A stretch of 64,000 nt of DNA from Hydractinia symbiolongicarpus. Its lineage: Eukaryota; Cnidaria; Hydrozoa; Anthoathecata; Hydractiniidae. Of the stretch, positions 42,560-54,500 are shown piece after piece (within the stretch, counting starts at the first letter, position 1; each line of letters begins with the position of its first letter). The translations under genes were made by a program, and so were the position numbers. Location: positions 25,879,501 through 25,943,500 of the forward strand of contig NC_079878.1 in assembly GCF_029227915.1 (NCBI RefSeq), given 5' to 3'. Below the pieces are notes generated by a model. The model saw only the letters and a program-made list of their open reading frames with translations, was not told the DNA's origin and searched no databases.

Positions 42560-45500
42560 TTAACTATCTCGGCAGTACCAGAATCGTGCACGGTAATCTT
42601 CACTACACGAAAGAAATGCAGGTGCACAGGTAGAGTGGACCAAGTGACGAATCGCATTGTTGTGACCTAAAAAAATTTTTTTTCGTTAAGATGGTTTAAA
42701 GTGGAGGTAAATACAAAGAGAGAGAGGAAAAAACTCTTTCCACGTGCTTGTGTGTTGCATAAGGCTGATGCAGATGTAGTGTTTCCGTCGTTAAATAAGT
42801 TACAAAAGTCTAAATGTTATGTGGAACAAATGGGTTTTATTGTTAGGATGGCTAATGTGTTAGTGACACACTATCACATACGCACGTTTTCTCTAGGTTT
42901 AACTTGTCTGATTTAAAGATCCGGCAGACATTCCCGTTCAAAATCCTTACAGGACAATAGCAAATTCAAAAACATCAAAGGTTGTTACTAAACATTTTTT
43001 GACAATAAACAGTGCGAACGTACATTTTCGTCAATCTCAAAAATTAAGTGAAAGAGTTTTCGTTTGACGCATGTTGTACGCTGTCTGTACAAATGAAACA
43101 AGGATTATACCTGAGGATAAACTTGACAATTTTTCAGCTGTTCTGCTGTCCCAACAACCAATAGCCATGTTCTTCTCATCAGGAAACATCACTAAAAACA
43201 CAGCTAATAGTAACAAAAGAGAACAATTCTTCCGCACACTACATATAAAGCAAAAATGACGGGAGACTAGTCAGACGGTATTAATGGGAAACCAATTTTA
43301 ACTTCAGCTGTCAAACCTAAAAGCATTACCAGGAGAATATTTACATTATTAGATACGTACCATAATCTTCAGTATAATTAAAAATGGCTGGTGCGTGGTT
43401 ATTGTTGTGTATCACCGCTCCACCGTAGGTGTTGATTGCTCTACCTAAAATGTAAACACTGACAAATTTAGTAGCAATTTAAAATTTATGTGTCTTATTA
43501 TTCTAGCAAACGGCAGACTTTATACATGTAGTAAACATAACGCTTATAAACATATTCAGGTTTAGATAAGGAATTTTTAAATACGAAGAATATTGGTCAG
43601 CCTTGGTGAATCTAACTGATGTTTTTGTTATGCCATGGGTATTTTAATTAGATGCAGTCTGTCAACTGCTACAACATATTAGCCCAACTTGGCCTTGTGT
43701 AATTATAGTTTTTCGGTTGTTTTTTAAGCTAAAAACAGGACCGTTTTATGTTCCCTATATAGCTAATAAAGAAACGTATATCTCCCATATATATGCGTAC
43801 TGTAAGCATTCTTTAAGCCTAATTGTGTTTTTGCAAAAACAAATCCCAGCTAAAAAATACAACAACACCATACACGTTAACGAACCAGCTTCTTAAGAAA
43901 TACAATACACTGAAGTGAGGTAACTTCTTTACTTTTAGCATTTCTTTACCTGTAGAAAGTTCCCATAGTTTTGCAGTCGAATCTCTGCCAGAGGTGAGAA
44001 CAAACTAAAATGAGAATAAAAGCAGCATCTGATAAATGTTTTGCGTAGAAAAGAATACCTAATACGAGGAAGGATTATGAAATATCGTTACGTCTGCGTA
44101 CCTTGGAATTCTTTGTGAATCGGACGGAATGTATCTAAACGTAATAATATAAGCGTGAAAAATTACAGCAAGATATAATATAATATGCAACACCATACAC
44201 GTCAACGACTCAGGAAACATCTCACTCTTTCCAAGCCCATCGCCTGTCATAAGACCATTAAAAAAATGGTTAATTATTACCAAAGCTGCCATATAAAGCG
44301 AAGATAACAAATAAAATACCTCTGCTCCATCGTGAGCGTTTCGGTATGTTTGTACACAACGATTACTGACACCATCCCATAACTAAATAAATACAGTGAT
44401 ACAAATGCAATTACATTTAAAGATTATTTCTTTGTTGTGTGAGAGGCTTTTGGGTCAAAGTTTTACCAAAATAGCAAACACACTTCAAATAAACGTAATC
44501 AATCTGATCTATACTAAATTTAAGACAAAGATGGGTTAAATCAGTCTTTCAAGCATAACAGCTGAGGCTTTAAAAACATCACCCAATCAGGTGAGCATAC
44601 TCTGTACCTCAGACATACAAGTAACCAATTATTTAGAATCTACGTCATCTAACCTTCCATGAGCCATCTTTACTTGCAGTAACATATAAATTCGCTGCAG
44701 GACAATATCTCACCTAAGGGAAAACAAGCAGACAAAAAAGGTTAACAACTGACAAAAAAACAAACAAACAAACAAACAGTAAGAAAACAAGAGGGTGAGC
44801 AACATTTCTTACTGAGGTTAATGATGCAGTATGTTGATCTTCTGGATTAGCAGATACATAACATTGTAATGTTGTGAGATCGTACAAACGAACTAAAATG
44901 ACAAACGCTGGTGAAAATAAACACAGTATGAATATTACAAGGACAAAAAAAGAAAGAAATGTTCACAAATAAAAAGACTACGATGAACATTCAAACTAGT
45001 TGCGTTAATATCCTAAATATTTCTAATTATCAATCAAACATTTTTAATTTTATACGGCAGTCATTTTAATATGACGATTCTTAATAACAATTCACCGTTC
45101 CCATAAATAGTGAGATGCGCAATGCATTGTGGTACTTGAAGTCAAGAAAAAAAGCCGAAATTAAAAAAAATTGCTTGCGTATAACAATTAAATAACCGTA
45201 GCAATATATTGTGGAGAATAATCATGTTTTGTTACAAAAGCTCTTTGTAAAAACTTTATCTCTGTAATAGATTAATCAAGTGTTTAACAAAACAAAGTAG
45301 AAAAAGGCTTATTTGAGGGAAGGATAGTGAAACGACAACTTATAATGGATATTAATGAAGATTTAAGTATATTTTTTACGGATAATGATACTGCCCCTGA
45401 GCCTAGCTTTTTTCAAAGCTCTAGCACGGTATCAAGGCCAGTTTTGAGAGAAATTTCAAATCAGGAAATTGAAAGAGACGAAGAAGAGGAACTGACCTGT

Positions 45501-48500
45501 AGTATAAAAGAATGGTCCAAAGACTTATCTCTTTTGCCTGCCATTTCTCATAAAAAACTACAAAAGTATATGGTAGAAGATACTTTAGAAGTGGATAATA
45601 AATCTAGAGGTGCAATTAAGCACAAAATTCTGGGAAGCAGCTTAGTGGGAACTTATTAAAACTTAAACAAGGAGTAACAATGGCTACTTTGCTACAAGGA
45701 AATGACTATGAGCCTTGCTCTTTTTTCACAACATCTGTGACAAACTGTGAGATGGAAGCAGAGGAAAATGCACCAGTTAGAAAACATATTAATGAACTCA
45801 TTGAAAACTTTAATTTTGATATTGAAAGTACCCTGCTGACAGAGCTTAATCTTAATTTCGTGAAAAATCATTTGAGTGTAACATGCAAAGAAATTAAGAC
45901 TATTGAAGAGAAAACGATAAAGCAATCTAATAGCAAAGCGTGGTTTGCAGAACGAAAAAAAAGGTTAACTGCATCTAATTTTGGAAGTGTAATAAACAGG
46001 CGTAAAGGGGTCTTTCCAACGTCATTGTTGAAAAAGATTTTGTGTCAAAATAAGTCTTTTTTTTCAGAAGCCTGTAATTATGGAATTTCTACGGAAAGTA
46101 TTGCAGTAAAAAAAAATGAATTAGCAAAAGAAGTTACTGTGGAAAAATATGTTTTTTTTTATAAATCCTAAATGGCCTTGGTTGGGTTGCAGTCCAGATG
46201 GAATTGTTAGCGAAACAAAAGCAATTGAAGTTAAATGCCCTTTTTCAAAAAAAAATTTGACGATCGAAGAAGCATGTGGCGACAAAAGTTTTTTTTTGCA
46301 AATGTGTGATGAAGAACCCAAACTTAAACGGAGTCACATATATTATTTTCAGTGCCAAGGTGTCATGGCAGTAACTGGAATTAGTGAATTGGATTTTATA
46401 GTTTATACTGAAAAATTTATGCACATTGAAACTTTAAAGTTTGAGAGTGAAAAATGGAACACGAATTGGTTACCATGTCTGACAAAATTTTATTTTGACT
46501 TTATGTCCAACGAAAGATTTAAAGATACATAGCATATATATTTTTATATAAATTTTATATTCGTATATATATATTGTTTATTCCTCATTCTGTGCTATAA
46601 GTGTTGGAAGAAAATTGACTAAATAACAGCAAATTACCCAGACTTTATATAAATCAGGTGCCATTGACAATGGAAATATTGATTGTAAAATTCTAAAGTT
46701 TTTAACTCGATTAATTGCTCTCTCCACATGAACTCTTACAGAAGCAATTCTTTTAGTTTCAAGTTCTTCTCCCAAATCTAGTTGTGTTTTACCTTTTAGA
46801 AACGCAGGTATACTAAGAGTTACTCCATCAGGTAAATCCTCTTCAATATCGAATCCTCGATCAGCCATTAACGAGTCACCATGTTCTAATAAATTTAAAA
46901 TTCCACTGTGTCGAGTAATTTTTTGGTCACTACTTCTTCCAGCATATAAATCAGATACGAATGTAACTGCTCCACTTGGTGCAATCCCTACCAATCCTTT
47001 AGCAGTGTTGTGATGTTTATAGCTGGAAAAAGTAGCTGATTGGCTGCGGTATGAAGAAGGCATCTCTGTAAATATTTCTGTACAGTCTATTATAACACGT
47101 GTTGTGGGATATAAATCTTTAAAACATTTTGGCATTGTCTCTGCTACTGTTTTTTTTGAAGCCCATATAGGAAGTACTCTCAGTTGAGTGTGCAAAAAGT
47201 CTATCCAAGTAATGAATATTCGACTTACATTACTAGTCGACATGTTAAATCGTATTGCCATATCTTCAATAGGAAATCCACAGCGAAGTCTAATAAGAAT
47301 CATAAAAAATTCTGTTTCAGCTGTTGTAGCTCTGGATCGCCCACGTTTACCATTATAGGTTTTTTTGTTTTTAATGTTAGTATTTGATCCCCAGTATATT
47401 AGAGAGTCAGCAGCTGGTTGTAAATATTCAAGTACAAGTTTAAACATTTCGTAGCTTTCAAAACCAGTGTAAAATTTAAAATGTGCAGTGTTGTGTTTAA
47501 ATCTGTCCACTGTAAATTTATTTTCATCAACTTCTGTTTGTAAAGAATTTATCTCTGCTAATAATGAGTTTTCTTTTTTTGTTATTTCAACTTTCATATT
47601 AGCTATGGTGGCTTCCAATTTTTGAATCTCTTGCTGTAATGCCTCTTCTACAGTCAGCTCAGGATCTTTAGGTTTTTCAGGGGAAGGTAGCTTTCTTTTT
47701 AAACCAAGACTAGTCATGGTGTTTCTTTTTTTAACCGGTGTAGGTGCTATAGTTTTTGGTACAATCGTTGGAATATTGTTCATGTACGTTTTTTTACCAC
47801 CTTCAAAATGAGCAGAGCATACTCTATGGCCTGCTGTTGGTTTAAAGTTTTTTCTACTTATTTTTGAAAGCCAAGTCTTTCTTAAACCTTCATCTTTTGG
47901 AATGACGTAAAACGACAATTCTCTGTTTCTTTTTGAGTTGTTGTAACATAAAGGTACACAACATGTAAATCCTCCCCCAGCTGCAGCGTTTGTTGTTGAA
48001 GTTCCTGGCAAATTCCCAATGTTTGTTTCCCAACGGTGAAATCTGTAGATAAATTGTCTAAGGAAACTTCGATGTTGTTTGGTGAAGTAAAGCTTTAAAA
48101 AAAGCTGTTTTTAGGTGTTGAACAAGCTGATAAAATATCTGTATTAAGTGTTTTTTCTCCTGACGCCTCCATGATTGTTTATGTTTTTGACTACATTTAC
48201 CACAATGCATTGCGAAAACTCTCTTTTACGGGAACGGTGAATTTACATATATTTGTATTTGCAATTTTTTGAGTGTTACGTACACAGAAAGGGAGATAGA
48301 AATAATTTACCTGTTGGATGGTCGGTTGCAACAAGTAAAAAATCGCCACTTGGATGGATAGAAATATCACGCACAGATTCCACTTCCTAAACCAATCAAA
48401 TACCTTAGAAAGACCACCGCCGAAAAACAGGTAATAAAATAAATAAAAAATACTAAAAAATAAAAAAAGCTAGCCACAAGAGAGGGGAAAACCCACAAGA

Positions 48501-51500
48501 ATCTGCCTGTCACCATCTTTAGCTCAAACGGACAGCTACTAAGCATAAACTAGCCATGAATAAATTTACAGAAATCATATTATTGTTATAAAGATGTCTG
48601 CTATGTATACACAAACTTGGAACGTTCTTGACAACAAGCTTGTACCTGATAAGCTACACATTTATCTGGGTTTCGCCAATAAACATATCACACAATACTT
48701 AAGTGTGAATGCCCGCAAAACAAAACCGTAACAAAAAATAATTGAAAACAATTAATTTGTTCAAGTGACAGTGCATTAAACTAGGACTGATTTGAATGTA
48801 TAACTCGAGGTCATATGTCTAGCAATAGACTTTAAGACTACACTTCCAAACAGTTATGCACTTATCACAGCAATTTAATTCTATTAAAGTCTAGTCTAAA
48901 CCACATTACCAAAACGTAGCCTAAACAACATTACAAAAATAAAGTCCAGAAACATTTAAGAGTTTTACAAGCAAAAAAATTAGTTTAGATTGACAAATTG
49001 CTATTTCAAATTGTTAAATATTCGACTATAACAGCACAAACACAACTTTTATAGATAGTGGTTAATTGACTAAGTGTCATAACAAAAACATCTATTTGCA
49101 ATTGTTAAACTACAACGACAAAACAAAATAAAAAAGTTAAATTAAAAAGACGTAATTAACTAGATAAATAAATATAAGAACAAGTACAAGAAAAAAAGGG
49201 ATATATGAGGTAAGTTAAATGACATAGATATAAAATAAAACCAACTAATTTACTATCCACATACAAGTAGCTCACATGCACACGCACATACACGCACTGC
49301 AGTAACTGAACACCTTACAAAACATATAAAACAGAAGATCCTAATGGACAATTAAACAAATAATTAAAAAGTAACACAATAGAACAATACAATGTGACAT
49401 CATAACATAGAAACTAATGCTCACATGGACACTGACTGGACACACTTATGCTAACACCATTAACAACATAAAAATAAACTTAATATACAAGGTGTGGTCC
49501 AACGTACTCAGTAGCCGTTAAACGGCTATTTCGCAATTTATTAGAGCAACTAATTATATTCACTACAAAATAAGAGACTTATAGCCCATTTTATGCAAGT
49601 TGTGAAGGAATTAGATTTCATTAATACGTAAGACCACATTGATGATGAAATTTCCTTTTGTGATTTAGCAAGCCAATTTTTACATTTCTGGATTACACCC
49701 AGATATAATAATAACTGGTTAATGTGCATAATTCATGAATTTATCACAATCTGCATAACATATGTAACAAACTGTTTAGGAATTTAGTAATAGATTTAGC
49801 CAATAATAATGATATTTTCTCTTCTGATCACAACAGGCAAACCCAAACTTAACGCAAGTATTTTTTATGGAAAATTGATTTGTATAACTAAATGAAGGTT
49901 AAATTTCGCAAGGCTCCGCCTGAAAAACAGATTGCAAAAGACATAATTGTAAGCAGAAAGAAAACATTATTCATAGAAGACAAAAAAAGAAAGAAAATAT
50001 GATTTTAGAATTCTCAGCATTTTTACAGAGCATTTATTCAAACCCAAATTCTGACTTTTCTATTTTCTAGATCATTTAGTGTTAAAAGGTACATTTCACT
50101 TGTTTGAACCAAAAAAGATTCACAAGTAAAAAATTATATTGGCCTACGTTTTAAATAAAAGTATCAATGGAGGTATATAATATAAAAATAAAAATAAGTA
50201 TTGAAATAGTAATAAAAAAACCCTAAAAGTATTGAAATAGTAATAAAAAAACCCTAAAATATTCAACCTTTCAGACTCACTTAACTAAGTAGCTATTTTC
50301 CAAACAGGATAATCCAAATTTAAAACATTTAGAAAAATAAAAGAAGGTAATGTTTACTCACACCAATACATTTGTAAGCTTTCTTCACTGTCGATTTCGT
50401 ATAATCGAACAAATTCACTTTTCTATCTTCTCCACCAGACACAAGCACTGATGTAGTTGGATGAAATGCAATTACATTCACTGCCTATGGCATAAGTTAC
50501 AAAAAGTTCAAATGTGGAATTCTAGTAAGCTCTACTCATTTAAATTTGAGACAAAGTTAGTGACACCATTTTCACAAAACTTTTGAGCAAATTCTATACC
50601 TTAAAATAATTTGGCTAGTTCTGCAAACTTTTTAATACCGAGAATTTTTTATCAACTTACAGAAATGCATCCCAAAACAATACACTGCGATTTCAGTGTT
50701 CGCACTACTGATGTAAAGAGATAGAATTACAATACATCGTGTAGAAATAAATGAACTCACACATTATTCAATATTAATCTTCATGCGAACTAATGTTGAT
50801 GCATCCTAATTTTCGTGCAAAAATGTTTTGCAAAAATTACATGTAAAATGAATAATTTATACCCACGGAATGAAATTCTGTAGTGTTTATAAGGTATATT
50901 TTCTTAGTTTACTGCTTTTCCTTGGTGATTGAAAGAAATTTAAATTTATCACAAAATTTAATATCACAGAAATACCAAAAAAAAAAAAAAATCAATTTTT
51001 TTGCTAAGCCAAAAATATCAACAATGCGAAGTCAAACATACCAAGTCATGGTCGTACATGGTCCTTACAACAGGATGGTTCTTCATACCGCCACCATCAT
51101 CAGCATCTCGTTCAGCCTGCCTTTCTGCTTGAGATTGGGCTGCCTTTGCTAACATACGACTGATATCAATAATCTAAAAAATACAAATACATTTTTAGTA
51201 TCAACAGCGATAAAAAATTGAAGGCAGGCTAGAACGTACAGTGTGATCTATATAATTCCACCCTCCTGGTGATGAAAATATAATTGAAAAAGTCTATTGA
51301 AGATCAATCTTCTGAACTAATCTGGACTAATGTTCTATCGATCGTCAGGGTTGATTATTGACAATATAAAAAAGGCTATGTCAAATGCCTCACCTTAAGC
51401 AAAACCAAAACAAACAAAAAATAAAAAAATTATAATAGCAAGTTAGTAAATTTAAAAAGTGAAAAATAGCTGTGACTAATAACATAACTTTTAAAATACT

Positions 51501-54500
51501 ACCTTAATAGAGGTGTCAACTGACCCTGTCGCACACAATCGTCCTGCAAGAAAAAATTAATTAGGATAATTCTGTTTCATTCTGTAAGGAAAAGTACAGA
51601 CTTTCTAATTCACGTTGGCACTCGAAAGTCTTGATTCATACAAGCAAATTTTATGTACAGGGGAGAACAGAATATGTATTATCAACGTAAAATAAATTGA
51701 ATAAGGAAATCTGCTGTTTTTTACTACTCCTTACCAATTATGTCCTCGCAGCAAATTGTTACCATTTGCTTAACATTTTGGCAAACTTTTTTAACATTCA
51801 TAATCACAGACAGCATACATACCATCTGGAGTGAATGCTGCTGAAGTCACAGGTCCTTTGTGTGCAGTTACATAATGTGTTTCGTACTGAGCAACTGGTG
51901 GACTGGTACCATATCCTATATAAAAAAATTAAACAAAAAATAGATGTATTTCAAATTAAAAATAAGAACCACGTGTACTTTAACTCAAGAGATTTCCATG
52001 CTGTGCGCAAAATATAAACATTTGTTGAACATATGTTAAATTAACATAATGGAATTAAGTATTGGAGTCAGTTTAAATGTCAACTTTGTGTTTATACACA
52101 TACATTTTTTGGATGAGTTACATGCATTTCTTATTCCTTTGTTTCTTGTTCTTGTAGAAAATTTTAGCCACACCAAAACTTATTTGCAGTTTTGTTGCAA
52201 TGTATTGAATATCTTGTCGATTAAGCTTTCCACTTTTCTGAAAGAAATACTCTGTCAAAATTTTCTTTGTCTCAGGAGTTAATACTGTCCTCTGCTGTTT
52301 TCGCTTCACAAGTGATTTTACATCCCCACTCATACATGCTTCATAAATTCTTTTGCGTTCTGTTTTAGATTTCTTGAAAAATTTCATGATGTTCTCAATA
52401 TTCACATTCGCTCTACTCAGTGTTTCACTACTGGAATAATGTTTGTTTTTATTTAAAAGCTCAGATAAGTAACCTTGTGTTTTTCCAATGCTCGCCTTTG
52501 CAAATATAGTTTGATTGATTTGTTGGGAGTAAATTTCTTTCATTACAAGTGCATGCAAATCAGTCATTTGCTCATCCTTTAAACTAACTTTTGACAAATT
52601 TGAAATACAAACGTTTTGACAGGTGCTGACAGAGTTTAGATCAAGTTTCAGTGAAAATTTTGTAGGATAACTTTGAGTGTTAATAAAACATGAGTTTCTG
52701 GCTGTATTAATCTGGTCTTTGTGATCAAAACCTTCTGGATAGGACATCAACAAACTAGAATTGCCAACTTCTGTAATATTTTGCTGCGGCAGTGTTTCTG
52801 ATGTCGCTAAAACTGTGTCAGTATTGCTCACAATTATACTACTTTCATAAGAAACATGCTTCAGAGGATAAAAAGATTGGTTTAGCTTTGTGGTTGGAGA
52901 TTTTATAATATCGTTGGAGCTTAGGGAAGAAACATCCCTATTCCACATTGTTGTACTTAAATCATCAATGTTTACAAAATCAATTTTATTATGGTATTGC
53001 TCATAAGAGAACTTAGAGTTTATTCCGGTTGTATTTATGTCATAATTTGGAGTAGAAGAAGCATTTTGTAGCCATTGCTTCGTAGCATTAGGACAATTCT
53101 TAACCAGTACTGAAGGAATAAGATCCAAACTGCACAAGAAGTCCAGTTTTGTTTCAGGCATGTAATGATGACTGTCATCAGATTGATTTTTTAAACAGGA
53201 GTTTTCACTAACGCCAGCAGAAATTTGTGAAAGAAGATCTAGATTTCCAAACAAGTCCTCTGCTTGTATATTAACGTGGACATTATCTGTACAATCAGTT
53301 TTCTCCACTCTATGCTCTTGTAGCACATCTACAAACAGAATGAAATAAGAGCTTCAAATTAAAACTTTATCCTTGCAAAACAATGTGATAATTCATAAAA
53401 AGTTATCAAAAATTTACGGGATTATTTCATTCTGTCAAATAGATGTTCTACGGTTCAGGAAAATATTTAAACGTACCTTCTTTTTCGTATTCGAGATCTA
53501 ATCCAGTTTTGATATTAGTTTCCAAACCTGTTGCTTCAGGTTGTATCGTCGGGGTTAGACCTGGTAATTTTCTCTGTTCTGGTTCTTTTCCTAAGAGATA
53601 TCAAAATGTTAGATTATATTATTATAATTGAAGATTCAAACAGTATTGTCACCTCTGCAAAAACCTGGCACACTTTTGTTAATAAACTCAGAACCATAAA
53701 TAGGATGATGCTTAAACTCTTAGTAGCAAGTTATTATCATTTTGGCTCAGAAATATGAAAAAAAAATAACTCCAAAAATTTTCATAGACCATGGCCTTTT
53801 TGAAAGACACTGTTTTATTGTTTCTTAACGATTTGACATATGAATAACATGATGTACTGAAATTGTTATCTTTTATATTTATATATTTAAAATACTTTAC
53901 AGAGCTTGTGTACTTGGGTCTTTTATCCCCTTTCTACATTTGAACTTTATAACTAAGAGTTCTATATATGCGAAGGCCCACATAAATCTATTATGAAATA
54001 AATAAAAAAACAAGCAATAAGTTCAATAATATGATTTCAAAATAATAATTGGCACCTCAAAAAGCTTTAAATTAGGCAAACTAAGTGTTAAAAAATGTTA
54101 TTTTTTCAATAATCTTTTAGAAAGCTAAAACTAGTCAAAAACTAAAAAAATATGCTGACATTAGCAAAAAATTTTGTTATTGGGGTAGGACATTTTTATA
54201 TTATTGCTCTGCTGTTACAGCATTTTTATGTATTTTGCAAATAAAACATGCGAGTAAGTTAAGTAAGCCTTAAAAAAAATCTACTTTTTGAGGAGAATAG
54301 AGGAGTTTTGAGTTGTGACAACCCTATTATAAACACTTTTTTATAACTACTTGAAAAGTAAGTAAGTAACGGGAAGATTTTTTACATACAATGCATTTTA
54401 TAAACGAGTGTAGAATTACACAGTTGAAAACAAACCTGCTTTTTCCTCCTGCAAGCCAAGTTTCAAAACTTCCAACAATCTAGATGAAGGTGCAAGTGCA

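Larger units (their letters stand above)
45089..48243. mobile_element. THAP/DDE plus YqaJ DNA transposon (ISL2EU-like) in CSTF1 intron 8
   Basis: About 3.15 kb bounded by inverted repeats. The left end AATTCACCGTTCCC (45089) and the complement of the right end (48243 inward) read alike, and both then share GCAATGCATTGTGGTA and GTAGTCAA/GAAGTCAA over roughly 55 bases. Two convergent gene blocks lie inside: a YqaJ-type nuclease gene (+, 45327-46532) and a THAP-DDE transposase (-, 46578-48011), with only 45 bases between their stops. A transposase plus YqaJ exonuclease is the known composition of ISL2EU elements. No clear target-site duplication was resolved. Without the insertion the intron would be about 260 bases. 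Confidence 0.85.

Noticed and set aside
42452-42670. 72-codon plus-strand frame near the CSTF1 end
   Set aside because: It is antisense to the last CSTF1 exon, which matches the conserved C-terminus in the right frame and phase.
45089-48243. TA target-site duplication at the transposon ends
   Set aside because: TA occurs near both ends but at unequal distances from the inverted repeats, so the duplication cannot be assigned.
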